Source of the DNA: Candidatus Berkelbacteria bacterium
GTDB taxonomy: Bacteria; Patescibacteriota; UBA1384; DTJR01
Assembly (NCBI GenBank): GCA_026397175.1
Contig: JAPLVK010000018.1
Span: 7,413-52,799 of the forward strand
Length of the DNA: 45,387 nucleotides
Direction: 5' to 3'
The notes beneath the pieces were generated by a model. The model was not told where the DNA came from. It did not search any database and was given only the letters and a program-made list of their open reading frames with translations. Below are positions 8,224 to 16,577 of this stretch, in pieces. How positions within the stretch are numbered: position 1 is the first letter of the stretch; the number at the start of each line of letters is the position of its first letter. Both the position numbers and the translations under genes were made by a program.

Positions 8224-9578
8224 AAAAATTTTACTTTTAATCCGATTCCGTCATCTGCAGTTGAGGGGATGACGCCTTGGCCTGGTTGATTTTCATAAAC
8301 CTTTTGGATCGTTGACTTTAGCGTATCAATTACACCACTACCTGTTTTTGACAAATTTGTTTTGATGTAAAGGGGATTTAAAACCACATTTGTCGGCAAA
8401 AGATTGTTGTCGCCATTTTTATCAATACCCAGATCATCATTTGCCCCTAAAATCTCGTCGGTAATTTCGGCGGTTTTCTCTTGCGCTGCCATCGGGGCAA
8501 ATTTTTCTAATTCCAAAACAGAAAACTCTCCCGGGCCGTATGTACTTGAAAACTTGCCGGATACAGGTGAATCGATTTTGGGATAATATCCCACCGCACA
8601 TCTAATTTTATCAGAATAATTTGAAAGGACTTTGGACTTCCAATCGAATTTTGTGTTCAGATTGATGGGAAATTCGATTATTTTAGCATTCGTCGAAGTG
8701 TCGGTGCATTTTATATTATCGGCGGCTGTAACATCAAATGCGGACTGATCGTTTTCTTGAGTAATTGTTGCTCCGGGCGCGACAAGTCCCGAAAAATGAA
8801 TTTCTATGGATTCGTGTTTTTGAGATAAATAATCCATCATCTTTAGGGGATTTTCTCCAATGTCCGCATTTTTGATTTTTGCAAGATCGTTTGCTGAATC
8901 AAAAACAATTTTTCCCGAACCGACTGACGATTCGATTGAAGAGACGGCAGAGTTAGCGACGGGGGACGATTTGTCGAAAGAAAAAAATTTTGAGATAAAA
9001 TAATATGCCATTATAAGGCCACCGAGCAACAAACAGATTATCACTGCAATTACCCACCATTTGTATTTCCAACCGGCTTTGGCGCCTTCGATTGCCACCG
9101 GAACCGCGAGAGACGCACCAAGGGATTCCGGAGCGGTAGCTAAAGCTCCCGCCTCTAAACCGGCCTCCGCGCCAAGCAATGCCCCACCTTCAAGCGCAGC
9201 GTCCGCCGCAACATCTGCCCCGGCATCTGCCACCGCATCTTCGGCGACACCCGCCCCTGCTTTTCCCGCGCCCTTGGCGCCTTGATCGGCGACTTTTTCT
9301 GCCGGATTTACTGCGTTTTCTCCGGCAGGCGTTTCGGGGCCTTCCGGTTTGAGACTTGTTTCACCGGAGGCTGGCTGCTCGGCTTGCTCACCGCCTTCTT
9401 GTCCTTCTCCTTCCGGTTCTTCTTTTTTTCTAAGCCCCAACTTTTCACTTATTTCGTGGTGGGTTAGTTCATCTACATCCTTGGCAGTATCAAATGTATC
9501 TTGAGCAACATCTAAAGCATCGGGAGATTGCTCCTGCTGCTGTGCTTCACCTCCTGTATCTTGAGTTGGATCTGCCAT
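8220..9578 (-). CDS. Single-pass membrane protein of the T4SS-like operon
   Basis: A 452-residue protein in three parts. Residues 1-170 are acidic and Ala/Glu/Gly-rich, with low-complexity repeats such as AGADVAADAA. One transmembrane helix lies near 176-198 (WVIAVIICLLLGGLIMAYYF). A Ser/Asn-rich C-terminal domain of about 250 residues is probably extracytoplasmic. The short N-terminal segment DELTHHEISEKLGL could be a docking helix. Its stop overlaps the start of the 982-residue TrbL-like gene by four bases. I cannot assign it to VirB8 or VirB10 from sequence alone, although its topology resembles bitopic T4SS scaffold proteins. Confidence 0.6.
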   Translation of the reverse strand: MADPTQDTGGEAQQQEQSPDALDVAQDTFDTAKDVDELTHHEISEKLGLRKKEEPEGEGQEGGEQAEQPASGETSLKPEGPETPAGENAVNPAEKVADQGAKGAGKAGAGVAEDAVADAGADVAADAALEGGALLGAEAGLEAGALATAPESLGASLAVPVAIEGAKAGWKYKWWVIAVIICLLLGGLIMAYYFISKFFSFDKSSPVANSAVSSIESSVGSGKIVFDSANDLAKIKNADIGENPLKMMDYLSQKHESIEIHFSGLVAPGATITQENDQSAFDVTAADNIKCTDTSTNAKIIEFPINLNTKFDWKSKVLSNYSDKIRCAVGYYPKIDSPVSGKFSSTYGPGEFSVLELEKFAPMAAQEKTAEITDEILGANDDLGIDKNGDNNLLPTNVVLNPLYIKTNLSKTGSGVIDTLKSTIQKVYENQPGQGVIPSTADDGIGLKVKFL

Positions 9579-9589
9579 TTATACTAAAA

Positions 9590-9988
9590 TTATTGACCGT
9601 GTTTTTTTAACACATTGATAAAATTACTTTCGATTAACATGGGGACAAGAGTTCGACTAAATTGAATAAATTCCTCGTCGTTATTCCTTAATTTATCTAT
9701 AATTTGCCGAGTTGTTTCCTGGATGGTTTCATTTTGAATTTCAACAGTTTGCTTTTTCCAGAGATCTCCGGTTTGCAGTTCCAGATGTGGTCTGGAAATG
9801 CTGAATATTTCGTTATACAAAATTTTCGTGTTTGCTTCGTCAAAAGGAGGTTTTTTATTAGCAATATTATTTTTTGCCTTGTCGCGCATTTCTTGCAAGT
9901 GTAATTGAAGGTCGTTTGCGAGATATTCGCGCTCGTTTTGCAAAGCGGCACGGTATCTAATTATTTTCGGATCGTTTATTATTTGCAT
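9590..9988 (-). CDS. Small helical cytoplasmic protein of the T4SS-like operon
   Basis: A 132-residue protein, almost entirely charged and helical (for example ALQNEREYLANDLQLHLQEM), without membrane segments or cysteines. The pattern suggests coiled-coil or helical-bundle folding. Its start overlaps the stop of the upstream TrbL-like gene by one base, and 11 bp separate it from the next gene, so it is firmly in the operon. A chaperone or structural adaptor role is possible, but nothing in the sequence proves it. No family recognised. Confidence 0.6.
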   Translation of the reverse strand: MQIINDPKIIRYRAALQNEREYLANDLQLHLQEMRDKAKNNIANKKPPFDEANTKILYNEIFSISRPHLELQTGDLWKKQTVEIQNETIQETTRQIIDKLRNNDEEFIQFSRTLVPMLIESNFINVLKKHGQ

Positions 9989-12567
9989 TATTTATAATCC
10001 TTTGGTTCTTTAAATGCCATTGTCTCAAGAGCTCTGGCAACATTTTGCGCGGTTTGAGCGTCAATTGTCTCACCCGAGCCAAGACCCAATTGCGAGCCCA
10101 AGAATGTTTTAGCATTTTGCATTTCCTGCGGCGTTGTTTGGGTTTTGGCGAATGCGGCGCAGGACTGTTGCAGTTTCATTAGTGTTTCCTGATCGGGCTG
10201 TTGTTTGAGGATAATTGACGAAACCTTCTCGACCGTATCTGCCCCTTGAACTTTTCCTAAAAGCGCGAGTTGTCCGCCGCGACTCGTTTGATATTGTTTA
10301 ACCAAATTTTGGAGACGGTCATCATCTCCAATTTTTCCCATAAACTGCGAGACAGGCCCACCGTTACTTTCAATAAGATCTTTAATGAACGATTGGGCCT
10401 GCTCCGGATCTTCTCCTTTGCCTTGCAGGTGTTTCGTGATATCGCCCAGCGTGCCATGACTTTGCGCTGTTAATTTAATAAAGTCATCATTGGTTATATC
10501 TTTTACATCCAAGCTTTGAACATGAAGTCTAGCAATGTCATAGGCGGAAGCAGAACTATCAGCTTTTACTCCTTGATCGATGCGGGTCAAAAGATTGATA
10601 ATTTTTTGCTCCCCTGCGGAAATTTGGGCCATTTGTGGGCCTTGTGGTGTTGGGGAGCCGGAAGGCATTCCCCTCATCCTTTCGTAAGATTCGCCAATTG
10701 CTCTTTTTCTCATATTTTCAACATCATCAGGATTTCTTGATCTAGCATATTGCAGTGCCAAAACCCTTCGTCTCGTAAAGCCCTGCACAACATTAGCCAA
10801 ATCGACTTGGGCTAAGTTCTCATCGGAGTTTCTATGTTTGAAATTCAATGCATCCTCAAAAGCCGATACATATTCGCCAGATGAACCTTGGGAAGAATAT
10901 AGGCGTTGGAGGTCAGCTTGGATAAGCGTATTCGCTGTATCTTCGGAAATTCCTCTTGCTTCTGCTACAGTTCGGAGAAGTTTTTTATAATGTATCGCTT
11001 CATTTGCTTCTAGTTCTGGCAAAGAGTGAATATTGCTCTGATCATCTTTCTGAATCGCTTCCTGATGCTTTTCGTTATAGGTTTTTCCTAATATAATTTC
11101 ATTAATAACAGATTTTCTATAATGTGCTTTCTCGGTATCTTTCTGTAAAAATTCCCATTTTTCCTTAATAGCTGAGGAAATTCCTCCGGGATTGAATCTT
11201 TGAACACCTTCGTAGATTTTATTTAATCTCGAAGTTCGAAAGTCCTCGAATGCTTGATTTCCAGCTTGGCTCGACGCCTCTGCAACGCTTGATCTGAACT
11301 CCTGCTCAAATTCACCATGGACTCTTGTCGCGCGTCCTGGATCAGTTGCAAGGTATGCATCAAGATCAGCACCTGTCATACCATACCTTCTATTTGCGAA
11401 GCGATCCCATTCAACATGCCGATTACCCTCCATCGTTCTGGCAGCTTCCGCTTTAGCTTCCCTTATACTTCTATCTCTTGCACGACCTTGATAGAAGTAC
11501 GCCATCCTACCTCCCGTGGCCGCAGCGCCGATTGAAGCCCCAACAACTTTTTTTCCAGCGCCATAGACCTGTCCTGGCAATTTAGCAATTAATCCGCCAA
11601 TATCTTTTTCCCATAAAAACGGTAGTCGAAACGCCATTAGCAGCAGTCCGAAACGAATTGCAATTGGCAAAACAAACCCAATCATTCTGGAAAGGCCTCC
11701 AGCGCCAGTTGCCCCGGAGAAACTGGGGATTTTTGTTGCGATATAAACTATAGCGTAGAGAATCAGGGGATAAAAAACCCAAAAAGCAACGATCTTAAGC
11801 CATCTTTTAAAGAGTCCTTCGGTTTGAGGTAGTATTGTGCAGGCAATTGCAATCGGCGCTACCGCGGAGCCAATTAACACCACCCAAGGCCTTACATCCA
11901 TTAACAAACTAATTCCCAAAGCAAGTACCCATGGAGCAACTAAGATGATTAGCGAACAGCATGCGAGGGGGACCGATAAAATCAATGTTGCCCCCAGAGT
12001 AAACGCGCTTGCTGCAAAATAAGCGATCACGCCCGCAGCTACCAATCCTAGAATACCCGTCAACGCTGCTGGTCCACCCATCATCATCGAAAGATCAATT
12101 GGTCTCGGAGAAAAAATGCTTATGGCTGATAGTTTATCAACCATCGAGGATAAAAAGGCGATAAGATAAATGGCAATGTTTCCAAAAACCGCGGCTGCTA
12201 ACACTCTCGGTATCAATTTTTTGATTGCATAGTTTTCGATATCAAGATGTAGAATATTTCTAAACGCGATATAAAGGAGACCGACAAGGAGCAGGATATT
12301 CAGAAAGCCCCTGGCCAAATTGTAAATATCCCTGACCCATTTGCTTGAGGGGTGTTGAAACAGTAACATTTTTGTAACAAACGATTCGGAGCCCTTAGAA
12401 TATGCTGCCTGGGCCGTTGTTATTGATACATTCAAGGTAACGGTTGATTGATTTTGCGTCTTTGGATTTGAGAGAGAAAATTGAGTATTAAAAACAAAAA
12501 ATGCGCATAAGACCAATATGCTTATTTTTAATATTTTAAATAAATTTATCTGTCGATGATTCGGCAT
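9988..12567 (-). CDS. TrbL/VirB6-like T4SS polytopic membrane protein
   Basis: An 859-residue protein. It has an N-terminal signal or anchor (about 11-30, with AQAA near 53-56), then conserved YNLARGFLNILLLVGLLYIA, NILHLDIENYAIKK and ISIFSP, several further hydrophobic helices to about 350 including APIAIACTILPQTEG, and a soluble tail of about 500 residues with charged helices. It is a paralogue of the 982-residue protein but lacks that protein's N-terminal Cys domain, which here is a separate upstream gene overlapping by 22 bp. The type IV secretion channel role is inferred from the TrbL/VirB6-type arrangement. No VirB4 or VirD4 ATPase is in the window. Confidence 0.75.
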   Translation of the reverse strand: MPNHRQINLFKILKISILVLCAFFVFNTQFSLSNPKTQNQSTVTLNVSITTAQAAYSKGSESFVTKMLLFQHPSSKWVRDIYNLARGFLNILLLVGLLYIAFRNILHLDIENYAIKKLIPRVLAAAVFGNIAIYLIAFLSSMVDKLSAISIFSPRPIDLSMMMGGPAALTGILGLVAAGVIAYFAASAFTLGATLILSVPLACCSLIILVAPWVLALGISLLMDVRPWVVLIGSAVAPIAIACTILPQTEGLFKRWLKIVAFWVFYPLILYAIVYIATKIPSFSGATGAGGLSRMIGFVLPIAIRFGLLLMAFRLPFLWEKDIGGLIAKLPGQVYGAGKKVVGASIGAAATGGRMAYFYQGRARDRSIREAKAEAARTMEGNRHVEWDRFANRRYGMTGADLDAYLATDPGRATRVHGEFEQEFRSSVAEASSQAGNQAFEDFRTSRLNKIYEGVQRFNPGGISSAIKEKWEFLQKDTEKAHYRKSVINEIILGKTYNEKHQEAIQKDDQSNIHSLPELEANEAIHYKKLLRTVAEARGISEDTANTLIQADLQRLYSSQGSSGEYVSAFEDALNFKHRNSDENLAQVDLANVVQGFTRRRVLALQYARSRNPDDVENMRKRAIGESYERMRGMPSGSPTPQGPQMAQISAGEQKIINLLTRIDQGVKADSSASAYDIARLHVQSLDVKDITNDDFIKLTAQSHGTLGDITKHLQGKGEDPEQAQSFIKDLIESNGGPVSQFMGKIGDDDRLQNLVKQYQTSRGGQLALLGKVQGADTVEKVSSIILKQQPDQETLMKLQQSCAAFAKTQTTPQEMQNAKTFLGSQLGLGSGETIDAQTAQNVARALETMAFKEPKDYK

Positions 12568-13199
12568 TCTGCGTCTTTATACTCCCAATTTATATTTTCG
12601 GCATAATTTTGTTGGATACTAGCAGCCGTGAGGATGCAATTAAGCTGATTTATAGGTTCAAAAACCTTGTCTGTAAAAAAATTCAAACCATCGCAAATAA
12701 ATTTTTCGATCGGACTCGACCAGCTGTCGGATAAATTTGCAAGCTCGCACATTGACTTATTCATCAATGGGCTATTTGACATATCGGCAATCTTGCGGTC
12801 TTGTCTTGTGTAATCCAAATCACCAGAACCCGGATATGGATTGGCAGGTTCGACATATTCTACGATTCCGTTGCCGACATCTGTTCTGATTGGTGTTGCG
12901 GAGGGAGTTGGAAATGAGTTGGCCTGATTGGTTGGGGTTTTGGAGAGTGTAGCTTGGGGTGTCGTTGACTTACCCGTGGTTGGCGAATTTGAAATTCCGC
13001 CGGTTCCCGTGCCGCCAGTGCCTCCGGTGCCGCTGGGCAAAGAGCCGACAGGAACAACTGTTTTTTGGCCGGTAGGGGTTTGAGCAATCTGATTTTCGGA
13101 GTCCTGTTTGTTTTTTGAAACCATTAAAATAATTGCCACAATAATCAATAGCAAAACAACAATACCGAGGATGATTTTGCCATTTCTGGTCCTTAGCAC
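12546..13199 (-). CDS. Membrane-anchored Cys-domain protein, first gene of T4SS-like operon
   Basis: A 217-residue protein with a transmembrane anchor at about 9-27, a Gly/Thr/Pro-rich linker at 30-105 and a C-terminal extracytoplasmic domain with Cys at 151, 169, 188 and 212. The Cys spacing and flanking words (NSPL...ICDGL...NCIL) match the N-terminal domain of the 982-residue protein (SSPL...ICSLM...SCTV), so the domains are homologous and probably disulfide-bonded. The start is GTG with an AAGGAGGG Shine-Dalgarno just upstream. It overlaps the next gene by 22 bp. Confidence 0.7.
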   Translation of the reverse strand: MLRTRNGKIILGIVVLLLIIVAIILMVSKNKQDSENQIAQTPTGQKTVVPVGSLPSGTGGTGGTGTGGISNSPTTGKSTTPQATLSKTPTNQANSFPTPSATPIRTDVGNGIVEYVEPANPYPGSGDLDYTRQDRKIADMSNSPLMNKSMCELANLSDSWSSPIEKFICDGLNFFTDKVFEPINQLNCILTAASIQQNYAENINWEYKDAECRIIDR

Positions 13200-13251
13200 T
13201 AACCCTCCTTTTATCTATATTAATGATAACATAATTTCGGAAGAAATTTAA

Positions 13252-13331
13252 CAATTTAACAATTGAACAATTATACAATTAAACAATTAGGCAATTTTTC
13301 AATTCAACAATCGGGCAATCTGACAATCAAC
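13252..13331. repeat. Ten-unit array with strict 8-bp period, CAATYNNN
   Basis: Ten consecutive octamers all begin CAAT, usually CAATT, followed by three variable bases (for example CAATTTAA, CAATTGAA, CAATTATA, CAATTAGG, CAATCGGG). The period is exact. It lies about 50 bp upstream of the T4SS-like operon start. A related array in both orientations occurs at 17988-18117. Confidence 0.8.
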
Positions 13332-13347
13332 AGATAACAGATCATAA

Positions 13348-13385
13348 ATTTGCGCAAATTGTCCGATCGGACAATTTGCGCAAAT
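13348..13385. repeat. 38-bp perfect palindrome
   Basis: A perfect palindrome centred at 13366/13367, with core GTCCGATCGGAC flanked by AT-rich arms ending in GCGCAAA. It resembles the two palindromes at 13440 and 13751 in architecture (GCGCA-arm, GATC centre) but differs in its inner arms. Candidate protein-binding site or cruciform. Confidence 0.85.
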
Positions 13386-13439
13386 AACAATTATGAACAA
13401 ATTTGGGATGATGGGCAACGGGCTAGAAAGAGAATAAAC

Positions 13440-13473
13440 TTGCGCATTTCTGGCGATCGCCAGAAATGCGCAA
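13440..13473. repeat. 34-bp perfect palindrome, copy 1
   Basis: A perfect palindrome centred at 13456/13457 with core GGCGATCGCC. Its inner 30 bp (13442-13471) are identical to 13751-13780. No U-tract follows on either strand, so an ordinary terminator is unlikely. Confidence 0.85.
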
Positions 13474-13627
13474 AAAATAGCCGAAGTAGTTTTCGATATT
13501 TTTTCAAGTTACGATTCCTACCATTTTGTCTGATCGGGGGATATAACGATTTTTTGGTTGGTAGAAAAAAGTCCATTTACAAAAGATGATTTTTCGCTTC
13601 GTAATTAATTCCTTCTCCTTATCTTTT

Positions 13628-13658
13628 ATGCAACTAATCGACGGTCAAGTAGTTGCAT
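13628..13658. repeat. Inverted repeat in the divergent control region
   Basis: ATGCAACTA (13628-13636) and TAGTTGCAT (13650-13658) are perfect 9-bp arms with a 13-bp spacer. This is a possible operator or hairpin between the T4SS-like operon and the polysaccharide locus. Confidence 0.6.
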
Positions 13659-13750
13659 ATTTCTCCTTATATTATTATATTATATTAGGTAAAAAATATT
13701 AAGTAAAAATAATTCAGAGAAATTTAAATGTTCAAAGTCCAGAAAAATAT

Positions 13751-13780
13751 GCGCATTTCTGGCGATCGCCAGAAATGCGC
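13751..13780. repeat. 30-bp perfect palindrome, copy 2
   Basis: Identical over 30 bp to the core of the palindrome at 13440-13473. The copies start 309 bp apart, in a gene-free stretch between two divergent operons. Confidence 0.85.
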
Positions 13781-13820
13781 GCAAAGAAATTTCATATATT
13801 TGTCTCACAAGCACAAAACC

Positions 13821-13848
13821 TTCCAATTTTCTCTATTCAAGCTATAAT
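13821..13848 (+). promoter_or_regulatory. Likely promoter of the polysaccharide locus
   Basis: TTCCAA (13821-13826), a 16-bp spacer and a consensus TATAAT (13843-13848) place transcription start about 10 bp before the flippase ATG. The -35 is weak. Confidence 0.5.
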
Positions 13849-13867
13849 TTTACCCAATGAGCTATAA

Positions 13868-15334
13868 ATGAGTTATACGAGAAAAGTTGCATATAATACC
13901 GCGGTGCAGATTGTTGGCAGGGTTTTGGGAGTCGGGATTTCGGTCGTTACGGCCGCAGCCATTTTTCGGTATTTGGGAATCGAAGGTGTTGGTAAATACA
14001 CAACTGCGTTTGCCTTCGTTTCGTTTTTTGCCGTATTTGCCGATTTTGGTTTGGGCTGGACGCTTTTGCGAGAACTCGCGACTTCTAAAGATCAAAACAA
14101 GGCCTTTCAGAATATTTTTACTTTAAGATTATTGCTGGCCATAGCGGTACATCTTATTTCGCTAATAATTTTGATTTTCTTTTCCTACGCGTTTGATGTC
14201 AAAATGGCCATTATCGTCGTAACGGCTGCGTGGTTTTTCCAGACCATGAATTCGACGATTGTCGCGGTATTTTTAAATAATTACCGGCTTGATATTTCTG
14301 TTGCTGCCGAGGTCTTGGGCAAAATTGTAATTTTGGGAGCGATCTTGTATTTATCAAAAATCGGCGTTTCTTTTGTGGTTTTAATGAGCGCGTTTTTGAT
14401 GGGAAATTTTGTCAATTTTGCGATCAATTTAATCTTTGCTAATAAATTTGTAAAAGTCGGCTTCGCGTTCGACAAGGAATATCTGAAAAAAGTAATTTAT
14501 ATCGCGGTCCCGATCGGCGTGGTGATTGTTTTTAGCTTTGTTTATTACAAAATTGATTCGATCATGTTGTCATTGATGAAGGGGATGGTGGATGTCGGTA
14601 TTTACGGCACGGCTTACAAAATCCTTGAGGTTTTGCAGACATTCCCTGTTTTGTTTTTAGGCGCGGCTTTTCCTTTAATTACGAAATATGCCACCCAAAA
14701 AGACGAAAGGGTTGTGCCGGCTTTTCAAAAACAATTTGATTTTTTGGCGCTTTTGGCGCTGCCGATTGTTGTTTCGATATATTTGCTTGCCTCGCCGATT
14801 ATTGCTTTGATTGCCGGCTCTCGTGGCGCGGAATTCATTTCCACTGCCACCGTAACATGGTTTAATACGCCATTAACTTCCGTTACCTGTCTAAAGATTT
14901 TGATTTTTTCGGTCGGTTTAAGTTTTATCACTTCGCTATATAGTTATATGATAATTTCGCTTGGCAAACAGAGAGTTATGATTTGGCCGACAATTGGCTT
15001 TGCTGCCTTTAATCTAGCTTTAAATTTCCTTCTGATCCCGAAATATTCATATTTTGGTGCGGCTTTCGCGACGCTTTTCACCGAAATTGTAGTGCTTTTG
15101 ACCAGCTATTACTATGCCAATAGTTTTATTCGGCTCCCGATCGATTTAAAGGCGTTTTTTAGAGCACTGCTCGCGGCGGTTTTGATGGGCGGGGCGATAT
15201 ATTTTCTGTCACAAATCGGCGTGAATTTATTGGTTAATTTGGCAATTTCGTTTATCTTATATGCCTTGCTGGCGATTTTGTTTAAAGCGGTTCCGATGGA
15301 GTTGATCAGAGCTGTTATTGGAAGAGAGCAGTAA
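13868..15334 (+). CDS. Wzx-type polysaccharide flippase
   Basis: A 488-residue integral membrane protein with about 14 hydrophobic helices and the N-terminal pattern of the polysaccharide transporter (MOP/MATE-like) superfamily: YNTAVQIVGRVLGVGISVVT and RYLGIEGVGKYTTAFAF, then GLGWTLLRELA. It probably flips lipid-linked glycan units across the cytoplasmic membrane. It opens the plus-strand glycan locus and is followed by glycosyltransferases and ligase-like genes, as in O-antigen or exopolysaccharide clusters. The substrate cannot be read from sequence. Confidence 0.85.
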   Translation: MSYTRKVAYNTAVQIVGRVLGVGISVVTAAAIFRYLGIEGVGKYTTAFAFVSFFAVFADFGLGWTLLRELATSKDQNKAFQNIFTLRLLLAIAVHLISLIILIFFSYAFDVKMAIIVVTAAWFFQTMNSTIVAVFLNNYRLDISVAAEVLGKIVILGAILYLSKIGVSFVVLMSAFLMGNFVNFAINLIFANKFVKVGFAFDKEYLKKVIYIAVPIGVVIVFSFVYYKIDSIMLSLMKGMVDVGIYGTAYKILEVLQTFPVLFLGAAFPLITKYATQKDERVVPAFQKQFDFLALLALPIVVSIYLLASPIIALIAGSRGAEFISTATVTWFNTPLTSVTCLKILIFSVGLSFITSLYSYMIISLGKQRVMIWPTIGFAAFNLALNFLLIPKYSYFGAAFATLFTEIVVLLTSYYYANSFIRLPIDLKAFFRALLAAVLMGGAIYFLSQIGVNLLVNLAISFILYALLAILFKAVPMELIRAVIGREQ

Positions 15335-15338
15335 AAAC

Positions 15339-15415
15339 GAATTATGAATTTAGAATTATGAATTATGAATAAATTAAGAAAACCGTAATTCGTAATTCAT
15401 GATTCGTAATTCAAG
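15339..15415. repeat. 7-bp-period inverted array, copy 1
   Basis: The left arm is a run of heptamers GAATTAT/GAATTTA (15339-15370). The right arm, read in reverse complement, is GAATTAC/GAATCAT (15384-15415). Both keep a 7-bp period, giving an imperfect inverted repeat. The same family recurs at 19279, 31323 and inside tsaD at 43747. Confidence 0.8.
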
Positions 15416-15479
15416 AAATACAGCCGAAGGTCATGATCATATAAATGTCACAAATTTGCAAAAGAGGGAAATATTTAGA

Positions 15480-16577
15480 ATGAAAATTGCCATCGACATT
15501 CAAACAACATTAGGGCAGCCGACGGGGTTTGGGTTTTATGTGTCGAATTTGGTTAGATCTCTAAAAGAGGTCAGCCAAGAGGACGAATTTGTTTTAATCG
15601 GGCCGGATACGGAAAGGGACTTTTCGACCCCGCAAAGATTTATTTGGGATCAATTTCAATTTCCGGCCAAGGCCAAAAAAGCGCAGGTTGAGCTTTTACA
15701 TCAACCGTGTTTTTCTGCGCCGATTTTTTATAAAAATCCGGTAGTGGTAACGATTCACGATATCATCAGCTTGATTTTTCCCGAAACCATCCCGTTTGCC
15801 TCCAGAATGTTTTATTCGCGCTGGATGCCGCTTTCTTATAGAAAAGCACAAAAAATAATCGCGAGTTCGCAATCGACAAAAAATGATCTAATGCGCATGC
15901 TCGCTATCCCCGAGGAGAAAATTACAGTTATTTCGTTGGCGGTTGATAGCAAATTTGCCAATGAAACAAGCAAGGACGAAGTGCGGCAGGTCAAACAAAA
16001 ATATAATTTGCGCGGCGATTATTTGCTTCATGTCGGAACGCTCGAGCCCAGAAAAAATCTGGATTTTTTAATTGATGTTTTTGCAAGAACAATTTCGGAC
16101 AAAAAAAATGAGAACCTCTCTTTGGTAATTACCGGCAAAAAGGGCTGGTATTTTGAGGGGCTTTTTGAAAAAGTAAAAAATTTGGGGCTTGAAAACAAAG
16201 TTATTTTTACCGGATATGTTGACGAAAAAGATAAACCGGCCATTTACAAAGGCGCCAAAATTTTTACATTTCCCTCGCTTTATGAGGGATTTGGATTGCC
16301 GCCGCTCGAGGCCGTGGCAAGCCAAATCCCGGTTATTTCTTCGAGTACATCATCGATGCCCGAGGTATTGGGCGACGCCGGAATTTTGTTGTCGCCGCAT
16401 GATCCAAAAGCGTGGGTTAGCGCAATTTCCAAAGTTAACAGCGACTCTGATTTGCGCCAAAAAATGATTGAGAAAAACAAAGAACAGCTCAAAAAATTTT
16501 CTTGGGAAAAAACCGCCCGAAGCACGATTGCTGTTTACACGCAGGCGATCGAGGAGTATAAAAATAAGAAGAAATGA
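15480..16577 (+). CDS. GT4-family glycosyltransferase
   Basis: A 365-residue GT-B enzyme. The N-terminal domain starts [20 protein letters not shown]. The C-terminal nucleotide-sugar domain has the [10 protein letters not shown] loop and the E-x7-E motif [13 protein letters not shown], then [13 protein letters not shown]. It should transfer a sugar from a nucleotide-sugar to a lipid-linked acceptor at the inner membrane face. The start at 15480 is chosen because GAGGGA lies about 10 bp upstream and the homologue at 19413 begins at the same point; the frame is open further upstream only through repeat DNA. It overlaps the next gene by ATGA. Acceptor and sugar are unknown. Confidence 0.9.
   Translation: MKIAIDIQTTLGQPTGFGFYVSNLVRSLKEVSQEDEFVLIGPDTERDFSTPQRFIWDQFQFPAKAKKAQVELLHQPCFSAPIFYKNPVVVTIHDIISLIFPETIPFASRMFYSRWMPLSYRKAQKIIASSQSTKNDLMRMLAIPEEKITVISLAVDSKFANETSKDEVRQVKQKYNLRGDYLLHVGTLEPRKNLDFLIDVFARTISDKKNENLSLVITGKKGWYFEGLFEKVKNLGLENKVIFTGYVDEKDKPAIYKGAKIFTFPSLYEGFGLPPLEAVASQIPVISSSTSSMPEVLGDAGILLSPHDPKAWVSAISKVNSDSDLRQKMIEKNKEQLKKFSWEKTARSTIAVYTQAIEEYKNKKK

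Noticed and set aside
9061-9285. Plus-strand Ala/Pro-rich frame (74 aa)
   Set aside because: It is the antisense shadow of the Ala/Glu-rich N-terminal region of the 452-residue protein.
3812-13199. Complete type IV secretion or conjugation system
   Set aside because: Only TrbL/VirB6-like and accessory proteins are present. No VirB4/VirD4 ATPase, relaxase or pilin of that system is in the window, so only a T4SS-like operon can be claimed.
13252-13331. Possible CRISPR array
   Set aside because: The unit is only 8 bp with three variable bases, there are no spacers of 25-40 bp and no cas genes.
13453-13460. Cyanobacterial origin because of the HIP1 word GCGATCGC
   Set aside because: Only two copies, both inside larger palindromes, and the rest of the window has no cyanobacterial features.
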